Shown here piece by piece: positions 41,206 to 50,924 of a stretch of DNA of 64,000 bases. Positions within the stretch are counted from its first letter, which is position 1; each line of letters starts with the position of its first letter. The position numbers and the translations under genes were made by a program. The DNA lies in contig NZ_FQZB01000010.1 of the NCBI RefSeq assembly GCF_900141845.1, positions 206,641 through 270,640 of the forward strand, written 5' to 3'. The DNA is from Clostridium cavendishii DSM 21758 (GTDB taxonomy: Bacteria; Bacillota; Clostridia; Clostridiales; Clostridiaceae). The notes below the pieces were generated by a model. It saw only the letters and a program-made list of their open reading frames with translations, was not told the origin of the DNA and made no database searches.

Positions 41206-41889
41206 CTACTCTTTAAAATATTTATCTACACCTAATCCTATTGCTTCTGCAAGTTTTTCTTGATATTTATCACTTTTTAGATTCTGTTCTTCTTCATAAT
41301 TAGATAAAAAACCACATTCAATAATAACTGAAGCACCTTCATAATTATCTCTCAATATTTTATACTGTTCTCCTGCTGGCTTACATACTCTATTATTATT
41401 AGGATCAACATTTGCTTTAAGGCTATCTTGTAAGCTCTCTGCTAGCTTTTTACTTTTTTCGTTGCTTGCATACCAAACTTGTGCACCTTTGTACTTTCCC
41501 TGTGGAAACATATTTTGATGTATGCTCACAAACGCATCACATTTAGTTTCTTTTTTAAGTTCTACCCTTCTAGTTAAATCCTGCACCTTTTTATTTTTTA
41601 CAGTTTTCCCTTTATCATAAAGGCCATCATCATTATCCCTAGTCATGAATACCTTATATCCCTTTGCTTCTAAATTACTTTTTAGTTTTAAAGTTATTGC
41701 TAAATTAATATCTTTTTCAATAGTTCCATTTTTAGATTGAGCACCTCCATCAAAACCACCATGTCCTGCATCTAATAGTATTATCTTCCCTTCATTAGTA
41801 TCTTTCTTCTCTTTAGCATAAGCATTAATTGTAGTAGATACTAATATTGCTATAATCATAAAAAATATAAACTGTTTTTTAAATTTCAT
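41206..41889 (-). CDS. cwlD: N-acetylmuramoyl-L-alanine amidase, CwlD-like
   Basis: 227 aa. Signal peptide at residues 1-25 (FIFFMIIAILVSTTINAYA). Amidase_3 domain from about 35: zinc ligands in LDAGHGG, the Glu of GTIEKD and the His of SIHQNM; catalytic Glu in VIIECGFLSN. CwlD removes the peptide from muramic acid so that muramic-lactam can form in spore cortex. The length and the position next to rplM-rpsI match cwlD in Bacillus and Clostridium. A vegetative amidase is a less likely alternative. Confidence 0.88.
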   Translation of the reverse strand: MKFKKQFIFFMIIAILVSTTINAYAKEKKDTNEGKIILLDAGHGGFDGGAQSKNGTIEKDINLAITLKLKSNLEAKGYKVFMTRDNDDGLYDKGKTVKNKKVQDLTRRVELKKETKCDAFVSIHQNMFPQGKYKGAQVWYASNEKSKKLAESLQDSLKANVDPNNNRVCKPAGEQYKILRDNYEGASVIIECGFLSNYEEEQNLKSDKYQEKLAEAIGLGVDKYFKE

Positions 41890-41984
41890 ATTAATTTCCT
41901 CCAGTTAAAATAAGCTAAATTTATTTTTTCACTATTTCTTTATTTTTATACAAAAAAATAATCTTATAAATTTCCCTACAACAT

Positions 41985-42520
41985 AAATAGATTTAAGTTG
42001 TCGAAAACTATATAAGACTACCTGGAATTTTAAAAATAAGAACTTTATAAAATTTATTATATATATGATATAACTTGAAATCTACATTTATTTTAATACA
42101 CATATTAAAAATAAAATAAAGATAACATTAAATTAAATTTATAGAAACCATATTACAACATATATATTTTTAAATTTTACATTTATCTTAATATATTTGT
42201 CAAACCCAAAATAAAGACATCATTAGATTTAATTTGTAGAAATCATATGACAATATAGTACCATGTTTATAATAATCTTAGATATTACTATGACTGCATT
42301 TATCTTTATAAATAACTATATAAATTACTAATATATAAGTTTCAATAAATTTACTCCATAGGTTATTTAAATCTTCAATTAATTTTACAAGCACCTAAGT
42401 ATAGTTTTAATTATCAAATATATATTGCAATTAAAATTCTACATTTAATTAGATATCTATAAAAATACGATTAAAAAGTAATTCTAAATTTAGATCGTAG
42501 AAAGCATATTGAAATATATA
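41985..42520. repeat. Degenerate repeats in the cwlD-rpsI intergenic region
   Basis: Four related cores of about 35 bases with the consensus TTAGATTTAATTTGTAGAAA, then CATATTACAATATA: copies near 41985-42015, 42126-42164, 42221-42260 and 42485-42520. Two full units around the second and third copies, each starting with a CATTTATTTTAATA-like stretch (42085 and 42180), are spaced about 95 bases apart. The remaining sequence of this 670-base gap is AT-rich with no SD-supported ORF. Origin unknown. Confidence 0.55.
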
Positions 42521-42523
42521 TGC

Positions 42524-42548
42524 AAAAAAAGAGAGGTAAAAACCTCTC
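42524..42548 (-). terminator. rplM-rpsI terminator
   Basis: GAGAGGT (42531-42537) pairs with ACCTCTC (42542-42548), then seven T on the minus strand (42530-42524). Confidence 0.92.
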
Positions 42549-42562
42549 TTGTAACCACAATA

Positions 42563-42955
42563 TTATCTCTTTGAGAATTGTGATGATTTTCTTGCTTTTT
42601 TAAGACCGTATTTCTTTCTTTCTTTCATTCTTGAATCTCTTGTTAAGAAACCAGCCTTCTTTAATTCTGGTCTTAGGTTTTCATCAGCTTTTAATAAAGC
42701 TCTTGATATACCATGTCTGATAGCTCCAGCTTGACCTGTGAATCCACCACCGTGTACATTTACTAAAACGTCGAATTTTTCTTTAGTTCCAGTTAAAACT
42801 AATGGTTGGTTAACGATTAGTCTTAAAGTTTCTAAACCAAAGTATGTTTCAATTTCTCTTTTATTGATTATAACTCTACCTTCTCCTGGTACAAGTCTTA
42901 CTCTTGCAACTGATTTTTTTCTTCTTCCAGTTCCCATGTATTGAACTTTAGCCAT
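42563..42955 (-). CDS. rpsI: Ribosomal protein S9
   Basis: 130 aa, normal length. Small-subunit head protein whose basic C-terminal tail ([12 protein letters not shown]) reaches the P-site tRNA. Conserved [14 protein letters not shown] at the N-terminus and [15 protein letters not shown] in the middle. Follows rplM by 26 bases, the usual pair. Confidence 0.97.
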   Translation of the reverse strand: MAKVQYMGTGRRKKSVARVRLVPGEGRVIINKREIETYFGLETLRLIVNQPLVLTGTKEKFDVLVNVHGGGFTGQAGAIRHGISRALLKADENLRPELKKAGFLTRDSRMKERKKYGLKKARKSSQFSKR

Positions 42956-42981
42956 TTTAAAATCCTCCTCCCGAGCCTATA

Positions 42982-43416
42982 TTAGTACTTTAATTCAAGT
43001 ACTTCTGGATTTTGAGCAGCGTGATCGTGTTCAGCTCCTCTATATACTTTTAATTTTTTAAGCATTTTTCTTCCTAAAACACCTGTTGGAAGCATTCTTC
43101 TAACAGCTTCTTCGAAAGCAAATTCAGGTTTCTTTTCTAAAACTTCTCTATATGGAGTTTCTTTTAATCCGCCTGGATAAAAACTGTGCTTTCTCATCAT
43201 TTTTTGATCTAATTTTTTACCAGTTAAAACAACTTTTTCAGCATTGATTATTATAACAAAATCTCCGCAATCTACATTTGGTGTGAATGTAGGTTTGTTT
43301 TTACCTCTTAATATTGTAGCAACTTGGCTTGCAACTCTTCCTAGTGGCTTACCAGCAGCGTCAACAACATACCATTTTCTTTCAACTTCGTTTGGTTTAG
43401 CGATGTATGATTTCAT
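42982..43416 (-). CDS. rplM: Ribosomal protein L13
   Basis: 144 aa, full length. Large-subunit assembly protein that binds 23S rRNA early. Family patterns: [47 protein letters not shown] and [10 protein letters not shown]. First gene of the rplM-rpsI operon, with its own strong promoter and a folded leader that is probably the L13 leader used for feedback control. Confidence 0.97.
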   Translation of the reverse strand: MKSYIAKPNEVERKWYVVDAAGKPLGRVASQVATILRGKNKPTFTPNVDCGDFVIIINAEKVVLTGKKLDQKMMRKHSFYPGGLKETPYREVLEKKPEFAFEEAVRRMLPTGVLGRKMLKKLKVYRGAEHDHAAQNPEVLELKY

Positions 43417-43424
43417 TGTTTTCC

Positions 43425-43524
43425 CTCCCTGAACTTTCGATTAGGTTTAATATTTTTCGTGTCTTACATATATGTGAAGACCAGTATTTCTGTGTCTTTT
43501 ACACATTTATATCTCTTACAAACA
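43425..43524 (-). ncRNA. Candidate L13 leader (rplM 5' UTR)
   Basis: Between the promoter and rplM the minus-strand RNA can form two small stems: GTGT/ACAC (43492-43504) and GTCTT/AAGAC (43461-43481). Firmicutes use an L13-binding leader before rplM; position and compact hairpins fit, but the consensus was not checked. Confidence 0.5.
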
Positions 43525-43530
43525 AATACA

Positions 43531-43559
43531 ATTATAATACACGCTTACGGGCGTGTCAA
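43531..43559 (-). promoter_or_regulatory. rplM promoter, consensus
   Basis: Minus strand TTGACA (43554-43559), 17 bases, TATAAT (43531-43536): a perfect sigma-A promoter. The spacer carries the palindrome ACACGC-CCGTAA-GCGTGT. Confidence 0.88.
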
Positions 43560-43575
43560 GGAATTTTAAATATTT

Positions 43576-44310
43576 TTAGTAAAAAACTTTTTCTAAGCTT
43601 AAACCTGTTGGCGGAACACACCTTCCAGCTCTTTTTCGCTCTTTAGAATCTATTATATCCTTCATATCTTCTGGCTTTAGCTTCCCAGTCCCTACAAATA
43701 TTAATGTTCCGACTATTATTCTAACCATATTGTATAAAAATCCATCCGCTGTTACAAAAATATTTATCTCATCCTCATTTGTTTCTATATGTAAATCACT
43801 TATAGTTCTAATAGAACTTGTAGTTGAACTACCTAAACTTTTAAAAGCACTAAAATCATGCTTACCAATAAAATATGCACATGCTTTCTTCATAGCTTCT
43901 ATATCTAACTTCTTTCTTACATGATAGGTATAATTTCTTTTTAAAGCTGACGGTAATTCTCTATTTAGTATAGTATAACAATAAGTTTTACCTATATTAC
44001 AATACCTTGCATGAAAATCATCTTCTACCTCTTCTGATTTTGTAACAACTATGTCTAAAGGTAATCTAGACTTTAAAGCTTCTCTATAACAATGTGGAGG
44101 TATCGTAGCGTTAGTTTTAAAGTTTGCTACATATTCCTTAGCATGTACCCCTGAATCCGTTCTACTACAACCCTCAACCTTAACATCTTCGCTAGTTAGA
44201 TTAGATAAGGCCTTTTCCAACGTTTGTTGTATCGTAACACCATTTTTTTGTCTTTGCCATCCATTATAATTAGTTCCATCATATTCAAGAATTAATTTTA
44301 TATTTTTCAA
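43576..44310 (-). CDS. truA: tRNA pseudouridine(38-40) synthase
   Basis: 244 aa. It isomerises U38-U40 in the anticodon arm of many tRNAs. Conserved YDGTNYNGWQRQ, catalytic Asp in SRTDSGVHA, and the C-terminal FLYNMVRIIVGTL. A TTG at 44310 is used as start with GGGTGAT upstream; no ATG is available before the conserved YDGTNY. Terminators or promoters separate it from ecfT and rplM. Confidence 0.95.
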   Translation of the reverse strand: MKNIKLILEYDGTNYNGWQRQKNGVTIQQTLEKALSNLTSEDVKVEGCSRTDSGVHAKEYVANFKTNATIPPHCYREALKSRLPLDIVVTKSEEVEDDFHARYCNIGKTYCYTILNRELPSALKRNYTYHVRKKLDIEAMKKACAYFIGKHDFSAFKSLGSSTTSSIRTISDLHIETNEDEINIFVTADGFLYNMVRIIVGTLIFVGTGKLKPEDMKDIIDSKERKRAGRCVPPTGLSLEKVFY

Positions 44311-44335
44311 ATTATCACCCTACCTTAGGAATATT

Positions 44336-44378
44336 GAAAAAAATAATGAACTATAATATCTCTATTGAACTCATTATT
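44336..44378 (-). terminator. Terminator after ecfT
   Basis: AATAATGA (44342-44349) pairs with TCATTATT (44371-44378), with TTTTTTTC following on the minus strand. Confidence 0.75.
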
Positions 44379-44391
44379 TATTTCATAAACC

Positions 44392-45204
44392 TTAAATAAT
44401 TCCAATTCTTATTAATATGCTTGCTATAAATAATATTGAAAATACTCCATAAGCTATTAAATCTTTATTTGTATATTTAAGCTCTTTCATTCTTGTTCTA
44501 CCTTCTCCGCCTCTATAACATCTGGCTTCCATAGCCATAGCTAGTTCATCAGCTCTTCTAAATGAGCTGATAAAAAGAGGTACTAATAAAGGAATTAAAT
44601 TCTTGGCTTTAGTTACTAAGCTTCCCGATTCAAAATCTGCTCCCCTTGCTTGTTGAGCCTTCATAATTTTATCTGTTTCATCTATCAATGTTGGAATAAA
44701 TCTTAATGCTATAGTCATCATCATAGCCAACTCATGAGCTGGTAATCCAAGTTTTTTAAAGGGATTTAACAATTTTTCTATACCATCAGTAAGTTCTATT
44801 GGTGATGTCGTTAACGTTAATAAAGATGTTCCTAATATTAAAAATATTAATCTTAAAGTCATGAATACAGCTGTATCAACACCTTCTTTATATATTTTAA
44901 AAAATTTAAATTGCCATAATAAAGTACTATCTGAACCTTGTATCATGAATACATTTAATAATGCTGTTATAATAATAAGTATAAAAACTGGTTTAAGACC
45001 TTTGTACAGATAACTTAAATGAATCTTAGATACAGCAACTGCCAAGCCTAAAAATGCTATTACAAATATATACCCAAAAAAATTATTTATAACAAAAAGT
45101 GATACTATAAATAATAATGATATGATTATTTTTGTTCTTGGATCTAACTTGTGTACAAAGGTATCACCAGGAATATATTGACCTATGGTTATATCTTTAA
45201 TCAT
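44392..45204 (-). CDS. ecfT: Energy-coupling factor transporter transmembrane protein EcfT
   Basis: 270 aa. The scaffold subunit of the ECF transporter that links the two ATPases to vitamin-binding S-components. Five to six membrane helices. The two coupling motifs with Ala-Arg-Gly are seen as MKAQQARGADF and MAMEARCYRGG. S-components are not encoded here, so this is the shared (group II) module. Last gene of ecfA1-ecfA2-ecfT. Confidence 0.95.
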   Translation of the reverse strand: MIKDITIGQYIPGDTFVHKLDPRTKIIISLLFIVSLFVINNFFGYIFVIAFLGLAVAVSKIHLSYLYKGLKPVFILIIITALLNVFMIQGSDSTLLWQFKFFKIYKEGVDTAVFMTLRLIFLILGTSLLTLTTSPIELTDGIEKLLNPFKKLGLPAHELAMMMTIALRFIPTLIDETDKIMKAQQARGADFESGSLVTKAKNLIPLLVPLFISSFRRADELAMAMEARCYRGGEGRTRMKELKYTNKDLIAYGVFSILFIASILIRIGII

Positions 45205-45225
45205 TAAACTTCTTCCTTTCTAAAC

Positions 45226-46083
45226 TTACTTACTTTTATTTATAAGTGTCAAAAGAGCTTCTTTAGCTTGACTTATAGTAAATATATCTTCTGATATATC
45301 AAATCCCTTTTCCCTCAAAGCTCTAGTTAAATATGTTACCTGTGGAACTGCTAATCCTACATTTTCTAATGTTTCTATTTCTCTAAATACCTTAGCCGGA
45401 GTTCCATCTAAGATTACTTCTCCGCCATTCATAACAACTACTCTACCTGCAATCTTTGCTACATCCTCCATACTATGGCTAACTAAAATAATAGTCATAT
45501 TATATTCTATATGCAATTTTTCTATTTGCTCTAAAATCTCATCTCTTCCTTTCGGATCTAAACCTGCCGTTGGTTCATCAAGAATAAGCACTTTAGGTTC
45601 CATAGCAATAACACCTGCAATGGCAACCCTTCTTTTTTGTCCACCACTTAACTCAAATGGTGATTTATCCTTGTACTCTTCATAATCTAATCCAACCATT
45701 TTCATTGCTCTTAGTACTCTATTATGAATTTCTTCTTCTGTTAAGCCTAAATTTCTTGGGCCAAATTCTATATCCTTCTCAATCGTCTCTTCAAATAGTT
45801 GATATTCTGGGTATTGAAAAACTAACCCAACCTTTTTTCTTATATCACTTAGCTTAACACCTTTAGCTGTTATATCTGTTCCATCTACAGTTATATTACC
45901 TGAAGTAGGCTTTAACAATCCATTTAAGTGTTGTATTAAAGTAGATTTTCCTGAGCCAGTATGACCTATTAAAGCTACAAATTCCCCATCTTTTATCCCT
46001 AAATTAACCTTATTTAAAGCCACCTTTTCAAAAGGCGACTTTGCCATATATATATGAACTAAATCTTTTATTTCAATTGACAT
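45226..46083 (-). CDS. ecfA2: Energy-coupling factor ATPase EcfA2
   Basis: 285 aa. Walker [15 protein letters not shown]-loop [25 protein letters not shown] (typical of EcfA2), signature [13 protein letters not shown], Walker [17 protein letters not shown]. Pairs with EcfA1 and drives uptake through EcfT. Overlaps ecfA1 by 16 bases. Confidence 0.95.
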   Translation of the reverse strand: MSIEIKDLVHIYMAKSPFEKVALNKVNLGIKDGEFVALIGHTGSGKSTLIQHLNGLLKPTSGNITVDGTDITAKGVKLSDIRKKVGLVFQYPEYQLFEETIEKDIEFGPRNLGLTEEEIHNRVLRAMKMVGLDYEEYKDKSPFELSGGQKRRVAIAGVIAMEPKVLILDEPTAGLDPKGRDEILEQIEKLHIEYNMTIILVSHSMEDVAKIAGRVVVMNGGEVILDGTPAKVFREIETLENVGLAVPQVTYLTRALREKGFDISEDIFTISQAKEALLTLINKSK

Positions 46084-46913
46084 AATGCACTCACCATCTC
46101 ATCTATATTTAGAATTTCTGTAGATATACTTATTCCTTCCTTCTTAAGTTCATAAGCAAGCTCAGTAACCTGAGGTACATCTAATCCTATTTCCTTCATT
46201 TCCTTTACATTAGAAAAAACTTGCCTTGGATCTCCCTCCATAACAACTTTACCTTTATCCATAACTACTACCCTATCCGCTTGTGCTGCTTCATCCATAT
46301 AATGAGTTATAAGTATTATCGTTATATTGAACTTCTCATTAACTTCTTTTATAGTTTTTAGTACTTCTCTTCTACCAGAAGGATCAAGCATAGCTGTAGG
46401 TTCATCTAATATAATACATTTTGGTCTCATAGCCAATATACCGGCTATTGCAACCCTCTGCTTTTGACCTCCTGATAAAAGATGTGGCGCATGTTTTCTA
46501 TATTCATACATTCCAACACGTTTTAAACTCTCATCAACTCGTTCTCTTATTTCCGAAGGAGCAACACCTAAATTTTCAGGTCCAAAAGCAACATCTTCTT
46601 CAACAATAGTTGCAACTAATTGATTATCTGGGTTTTGAAATACCATCCCTGCTGTACTTCTTATATCCCAAATATTATTTTCATCTAATGTATCTAACCC
46701 ATCTACATAAACCTTCCCACTGCTAGGAAGTAATAATGCATTCATATGTTTAGCTATAGTAGATTTGCCTGAACCATTATGCCCTAAGACAACTAAAAAT
46801 TCCCCTTGATTAACCTCTAAACTTACATCATTAACTGCTAATTTTTCTATTTTTTCTTCCCCACTTATATATTTAAAAACTAAATTTTCACATTTAATCA
46901 TTTTATTGCTCAC
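46068..46913 (-). CDS. ecfA1: Energy-coupling factor ATPase EcfA1
   Basis: 281 aa. Walker [20 protein letters not shown]-loop [26 protein letters not shown] (EcfA1 type), signature [13 protein letters not shown], Walker [17 protein letters not shown]. First gene of the ecf operon, 231 bases after rplQ and its terminator, a position common in Firmicutes. Confidence 0.95.
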   Translation of the reverse strand: MSNKMIKCENLVFKYISGEEKIEKLAVNDVSLEVNQGEFLVVLGHNGSGKSTIAKHMNALLLPSSGKVYVDGLDTLDENNIWDIRSTAGMVFQNPDNQLVATIVEEDVAFGPENLGVAPSEIRERVDESLKRVGMYEYRKHAPHLLSGGQKQRVAIAGILAMRPKCIILDEPTAMLDPSGRREVLKTIKEVNEKFNITIILITHYMDEAAQADRVVVMDKGKVVMEGDPRQVFSNVKEMKEIGLDVPQVTELAYELKKEGISISTEILNIDEMVSALCQLK

Positions 46914-47109
46914 GGGAAACCCTCCATTTAATATTAATTGCTTTTTAATTTGTTATTTTATGAAAATATATTATTAACAATATATATAATTATGGATAAA
47001 TATCCTTTCATAAAATTACAAATTCATACTGGTATCTTATACTTATATTTAGATAACAAAATTAATTATAACCTAATAACATTAGATTTACCATTATTTT
47101 TATATATTA

Positions 47110-47139
47110 AAATGGGGACTAAGTTAAACTTAATCCCCG
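47110..47139 (-). terminator. Terminator of the S10-spc-alpha supercluster
   Basis: GGGGA (47114-47118) pairs with TCCCC (47134-47138), with an inner AAGTT/AACTT stem, followed on the minus strand by ATTTTAATAT. Confidence 0.8.
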
Positions 47140-47144
47140 TATTA

Positions 47145-47486
47145 TTATACTAATTCAAGTATAACAACTTCAGCTCCGTCGCCTCTTCTTGGACCCACTT
47201 TATACATTCTAGTGTATCCACCATTTCTTTCAGCGTACTTTGGAGCAACATTTTCAAATAAGTTTTTAACTACTTCTTCTTCCATTACAAAAGAAAGAAC
47301 TTGTCTTCTTGCATGTAAATCTCCTCTTTTTGCAAGAGTGATCATCTTTTCAGCAAGTCTTCTAGTTTCTTTGGCTCTAGTTTCAGTAGTTTCTATTTTA
47401 CCGTGCTTTAAGAAGCTTGTTGTAAGACTTCTAAGCATAGCTCTTCTTTGGTCGGTTGGACGACCTAATTTACGTTGTACTGCCAT
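47145..47486 (-). CDS. rplQ: Ribosomal protein L17
   Basis: 113 aa, normal for the bacterial short form. Large-subunit protein near the exit tunnel. Conserved [16 protein letters not shown] and [21 protein letters not shown]. Last gene of the alpha operon, 16 bases after rpoA. Confidence 0.97.
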   Translation of the reverse strand: MAVQRKLGRPTDQRRAMLRSLTTSFLKHGKIETTETRAKETRRLAEKMITLAKRGDLHARRQVLSFVMEEEVVKNLFENVAPKYAERNGGYTRMYKVGPRRGDGAEVVILELV

Positions 47487-47502
47487 GGCTTTACCTCCTG
47501 AC

Positions 47503-48450
47503 TTACTCGTCGCTTAGTCTTAAATTTAAGCCCAATTCTGTTAACTTTCTTTCCACTTCTTCAAGTGACTTCTTACCAAGGTTTCTCACCTTCATCATGT
47601 CGTCCATGCTTCTTGCAGCAAGTTCTTGAACAGTGTTTATACCAGCTCTCTTTAAGCAGTTATATGATCTAACTGACAAATCAAGCTCTTCGATAGTCAT
47701 TTCAAGGGCCTTTTCTTTTTTATCTTCTTCTTTTTCAATCATTATTTCAACATCATTAGCATTATCTGTTAAAGTCATGAACAATTTAAAATGTTCAATA
47801 AGTATTTTAGCTGAAAGACTGATTGCTTCTTCAATCTTAATAGTTCCATTAGTCCATATCTCAAGAGTAAGCTTGTCGTAGTCAGTAATTTGACCAACTC
47901 TTGTATTTTCAACACTAAAGTTCACTCTTTTAACTGGTGTATAAATAGAATCTAAAGCTATTGCTGATAATGGAAGTTCATCGGATTTGTTCTTGTTTTG
48001 AGAAACATATCCTCTACCTCTATCAACAGTTATCTCCATATATAGCTTTCCATTATCATCTAATGTTGCTATATGTAGATCCTTATTAACAACTTCAACA
48101 TCTCCATCAGTTTTTATATCTGCTCCTGTAACCACTCCTGGTCCTTTTGCATCTATATATATAGTTTTTGAACCTTCACCTGTCATTCTTAAAGCTAAGG
48201 CTTTAAGGTTAAGTACTAATTCAGTAACATCTTCCTTAACTCCTGTAACTGTCGAAAACTCATGAAGAACTCCATCTATTTTAACTGATGTAGCTGCTAC
48301 TCCTGGTAGTGAAGAAAGTAATATTCTTCTTAATGCATTACCAAGAGTTATGCCATATCCTCTTTCAAGTGGTTCTACGACAAATTTGCCGTACGTACCG
48401 TCCTCGTTCGATTCTATGCACTCAATAATTGGCTTTTCAATTTCTAACAT
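47503..48450 (-). CDS. rpoA: RNA polymerase alpha subunit
   Basis: 315 aa. N-terminal domain (1-230) dimerises and assembles polymerase: [20 protein letters not shown]. The C-terminal domain (about 250-315) binds UP elements and activators: [23 protein letters not shown] and [14 protein letters not shown]. Comes 96 bases after rpsD; a strong hairpin lies in that gap. Confidence 0.98.
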   Translation of the reverse strand: MLEIEKPIIECIESNEDGTYGKFVVEPLERGYGITLGNALRRILLSSLPGVAATSVKIDGVLHEFSTVTGVKEDVTELVLNLKALALRMTGEGSKTIYIDAKGPGVVTGADIKTDGDVEVVNKDLHIATLDDNGKLYMEITVDRGRGYVSQNKNKSDELPLSAIALDSIYTPVKRVNFSVENTRVGQITDYDKLTLEIWTNGTIKIEEAISLSAKILIEHFKLFMTLTDNANDVEIMIEKEEDKKEKALEMTIEELDLSVRSYNCLKRAGINTVQELAARSMDDMMKVRNLGKKSLEEVERKLTELGLNLRLSDE

Positions 48451-48505
48451 TCACAAACCCTCCTTAATATTAAAATGGCAACCTTAAGCTGAGGGCAACT
48501 GATTT

Positions 48506-48540
48506 ATATTTGCAAGGGAGATAACTTCCCTTGCAAATAT
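48506..48540 (-). promoter_or_regulatory. Perfect hairpin between rpsD and rpoA
   Basis: 14-base perfect arms ATATTTGCAAGGGA (48506-48519) and TCCCTTGCAAATAT (48527-48540), 7-base loop. No T-run on the minus strand, so it may be an RNA-processing or attenuation element rather than a terminator. Confidence 0.6.
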
Positions 48541-48546
48541 CAATTA

Positions 48547-49167
48547 TTACTTGCTGTATAACTCAACTATTAGAGTTTCATTAACTGGAACGTCAATATC
48601 TTCTCTAGCTGGTTCTGCTATAACTTTACCTTCAAAGTTTTCTACATTTGCAGATAACCATTTTGGTAAAGCTTTTGGATTTTCAGCAAAAGCTTTGAAT
48701 TTTTCAGAAGCTCTGCTCTTTTCACTTACAGTTATAACATCGTTAACTGTAACTTTATATGAAGGAATATCAAGCTTCTTGCCATTTACTAAGAAATGGC
48801 CATGAGTAACTAATTGTCTAGCTTCAGTTCTTGAAGCTCCGTATCCTAATCTGAATACAGTGTTATCTAATCTCATTTCTAATAATTTTAATAGGTTTTC
48901 ACCTGTTATTCCTTTAAGCTTTTCAGCTCTTTCATAAGTACTTCTGAATTGGCTTTCAAGAAGTCCATATATTCTCTTAGCTTTTTGTTTTTCTCTTAAT
49001 TGAGTACCGTAGTTAGACATTTTCTTCTTAGCCGCACCGTGTTGTCCTGGTGCATAGCTTCTTCTAACAAACGCACATTTATCTGTAAAGCATCTATCCC
49101 CTTTAAGGAATAATTTCATACCTTCTCTTCTGCATAGTCTGCATGTAGCTCCAGTATATCTTGCCAT
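48547..49167 (-). CDS. rpsD: Ribosomal protein S4, zinc-binding form
   Basis: 206 aa. 16S assembly protein and, in many bacteria, a translational autoregulator. Keeps four cysteines (Cys9, 12, 26, 31), the zinc-containing form. S4 RNA-binding domain with [31 protein letters not shown]. Confidence 0.97.
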   Translation of the reverse strand: MARYTGATCRLCRREGMKLFLKGDRCFTDKCAFVRRSYAPGQHGAAKKKMSNYGTQLREKQKAKRIYGLLESQFRSTYERAEKLKGITGENLLKLLEMRLDNTVFRLGYGASRTEARQLVTHGHFLVNGKKLDIPSYKVTVNDVITVSEKSRASEKFKAFAENPKALPKWLSANVENFEGKVIAEPAREDIDVPVNETLIVELYSK

Positions 49168-49191
49168 GAATTACACCTCCTATTAATGTTA

Positions 49192-49587
49192 CTAAACTCT
49201 TCTTCTTTTTGGTGGTCTGCAACCGTTGTGTGGAATTGGAGTTACGTCTTTAATTAAAGTAACTTCTAAACCTGCTGCTTGTAAACTTCTGATAGCTGCT
49301 TCTCTACCAGATCCTGGACCTTTTACGTATACTTCAACGCTTTTTAATCCATGTTCCATAGCTGCTTTAGCTGCAGTTTCTGCTGCCATTTGAGCTGCAA
49401 AAGGAGTGCTTTTTCTTGATCCTCTGAAGCCTAAACCACCAGCACTTGACCATGATAATGCATTTCCTGCTGCATCAGTTAAAGTAACTATTGAGTTATT
49501 GAAAGTTGACTTGATGTGTGCAGCACCATGCTCAACGTTTTTTCTTTCTTTTCTTCTTCTAGTCTTTTTAACTTTTTGAGCTGCCAT
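49192..49587 (-). CDS. rpsK: Ribosomal protein S11
   Basis: 131 aa. Platform protein of the 30S subunit. Conserved [33 protein letters not shown] and the C-terminal [18 protein letters not shown]. Lies 15 bases after rpsM and 24 before rpsD. Confidence 0.97.
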   Translation of the reverse strand: MAAQKVKKTRRRKERKNVEHGAAHIKSTFNNSIVTLTDAAGNALSWSSAGGLGFRGSRKSTPFAAQMAAETAAKAAMEHGLKSVEVYVKGPGSGREAAIRSLQAAGLEVTLIKDVTPIPHNGCRPPKRRRV

Positions 49588-49602
49588 TGTCTTCCCTCCT
49601 CA

Positions 49603-49971
49603 CTATTTCTTCTTGTTAGCTATAGTCTTCTTAGGACCTTTTCTAGTTCTAGCATTAGTCTTAGTTTTTTGTCCTCTAACTGGAAGACCTCTTCTATGTC
49701 TTATTCCTCTATAACAACCAATTTCAACTAATCTCTTGATGTTAAGAGCTATTTCTCTTCTTAAATCACCTTCAACAACAAAGTTTTTGTTGATGTAAGT
49801 TCTTATTTCATTAACTTGTTCTTCAGTTAAATCTTTAACTCTTGTATCAGGATTTACTCCTAATTCGCCAAGAATCTTTTGTGAAGTAGGTAATCCTATT
49901 CCATATATATAAGTTAGACCTATTTCAACTCTTTTTTCTCTTGGTAGGTCAATACCTGCTATTCTTGCCAT
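49603..49971 (-). CDS. rpsM: Ribosomal protein S13
   Basis: 122 aa. Head protein of the 30S subunit that contacts 50S and P-site tRNA. Conserved [25 protein letters not shown] and [29 protein letters not shown] 227-base gap with a hairpin and promoter-like sequence separates it from rpmJ. Confidence 0.97.
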   Translation of the reverse strand: MARIAGIDLPREKRVEIGLTYIYGIGLPTSQKILGELGVNPDTRVKDLTEEQVNEIRTYINKNFVVEGDLRREIALNIKRLVEIGCYRGIRHRRGLPVRGQKTKTNARTRKGPKKTIANKKK

Positions 49972-50052
49972 TAAATGTTACACCTCCTGGTAATTGAATT
50001 ACATTGTGATTAGTACATCAATGTCTTGTGTGTATTTTTTTATACTAAAATC

Positions 50053-50091
50053 TTGAGTCAGTAAAATTTATCTACTGTCAGCCGTACTCAA
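50053..50091 (-). ncRNA. Candidate structured leader before rpsM
   Basis: TTGAGT/ACTCAA (50053-50058 with 50086-50091) stacks on CAGTA/TACTG (50059-50063 with 50073-50077), with an asymmetric bulge of eight bases on one side. It lies between rpmJ and rpsM, a place where r-protein leaders occur. The known motif was not identified. Confidence 0.45.
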
Positions 50092-50114
50092 AATCTGTAA
50101 ACATTAATTAAATG

Positions 50115-50143
50115 CCTATATAATCATATTTGAGTTTTGACAA
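50115..50143 (-). promoter_or_regulatory. Possible internal promoter before rpsM
   Basis: Minus strand TTGTCA (50138-50143), 17 bases, TATAGG (50115-50120), upstream of the rpsM leader. Confidence 0.4.
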
Positions 50144-50198
50144 AAAGTCAATAAAAATTGAATCTCAATTCAACTAAAATTGTTCAATAATTTACCTA

Positions 50199-50324
<126 letters not shown>

Positions 50325-50543
50325 TTATTTTGCTCTCCATGTAATTCTACCTCTTGTTAAATCGTAAGGAGAAAGCTCTACTGTAACTTTATCCCCAGGT
50401 AAAATTCTTATGAAGTTCATTCTTAGCTTTCCTGAAATGTGAGCTAATATTTGATGCCCACTTTCTAATTCTACTTGAAACATTGCATTTGGTAGTGATT
50501 CTAAAACCACTCCTTGCATTTCTATTACATCATCCTTTGACAT
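50325..50543 (-). CDS. infA: Translation initiation factor IF-1
   Basis: 72 aa from the ATG at 50543, the normal IF-1 length; an in-frame start at 50573 would overlap the previous gene. Single OB-fold ([54 protein letters not shown]). Blocks the A-site during initiation. Confidence 0.97.
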   Translation of the reverse strand: MSKDDVIEMQGVVLESLPNAMFQVELESGHQILAHISGKLRMNFIRILPGDKVTVELSPYDLTRGRITWRAK

Positions 50544-50550
50544 AAGGTAA

Positions 50551-50832
50551 TCAAACCTCCTTGACAGTGCCATTAAGATTTAAAAATCTCTTTATTATTA
50601 GATTTATGTTTTTATCTTGTGACAAGATGGAGCTTTTAATGCTTTCATCCATCACATTTGTAAGCTCTACATGCTTACGTATTTTCCTTTTTGGCATCTC
50701 TATTGTTTTAGTTTTTCCATTTGCAAGTAGCACATTTTGATCATCAATTACATTAACTACAATGTAACTTTGATCTTTATCTCTACCAGCCTTTGAAACT
50801 ACTAATCTGCCAATTAAGTCATTGTTTTGCAA
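50551..50832 (-). CDS. KOW-domain RNA-binding protein (L14e-like)
   Basis: 93 aa if read from the TTG at 50832, which has GAGGTGA five bases upstream; an ATG at 50862 (103 aa) has no SD, so the TTG is preferred. KOW motif: [37 protein letters not shown], similar to the N-terminus of eukaryotic/archaeal L14e. Such proteins sit between map and infA in many clostridia; the role in the ribosome is unknown. Confidence 0.82.
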   Translation of the reverse strand: MQNNDLIGRLVVSKAGRDKDQSYIVVNVIDDQNVLLANGKTKTIEMPKRKIRKHVELTNVMDESIKSSILSQDKNINLIIKRFLNLNGTVKEV

Positions 50833-50924
50833 CTTTTTCACCTCGATGATTACCTTAGCCATAAATCAACATAGTTACCATTTAGGTATAATGTGAATTT
50901 ATAACTAAGCAACACATATTAAAC

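Noticed and set aside
41985..42520. CRISPR array
   Set aside because: The repeats are degenerate and irregularly spaced, with no uniform spacers and no cas genes nearby.
46938..47153. 71-codon plus-strand frame between ecfA1 and rplQ
   Set aside because: AT-driven hydrophobic sequence without an SD; it ends over the rplQ terminator and stop.
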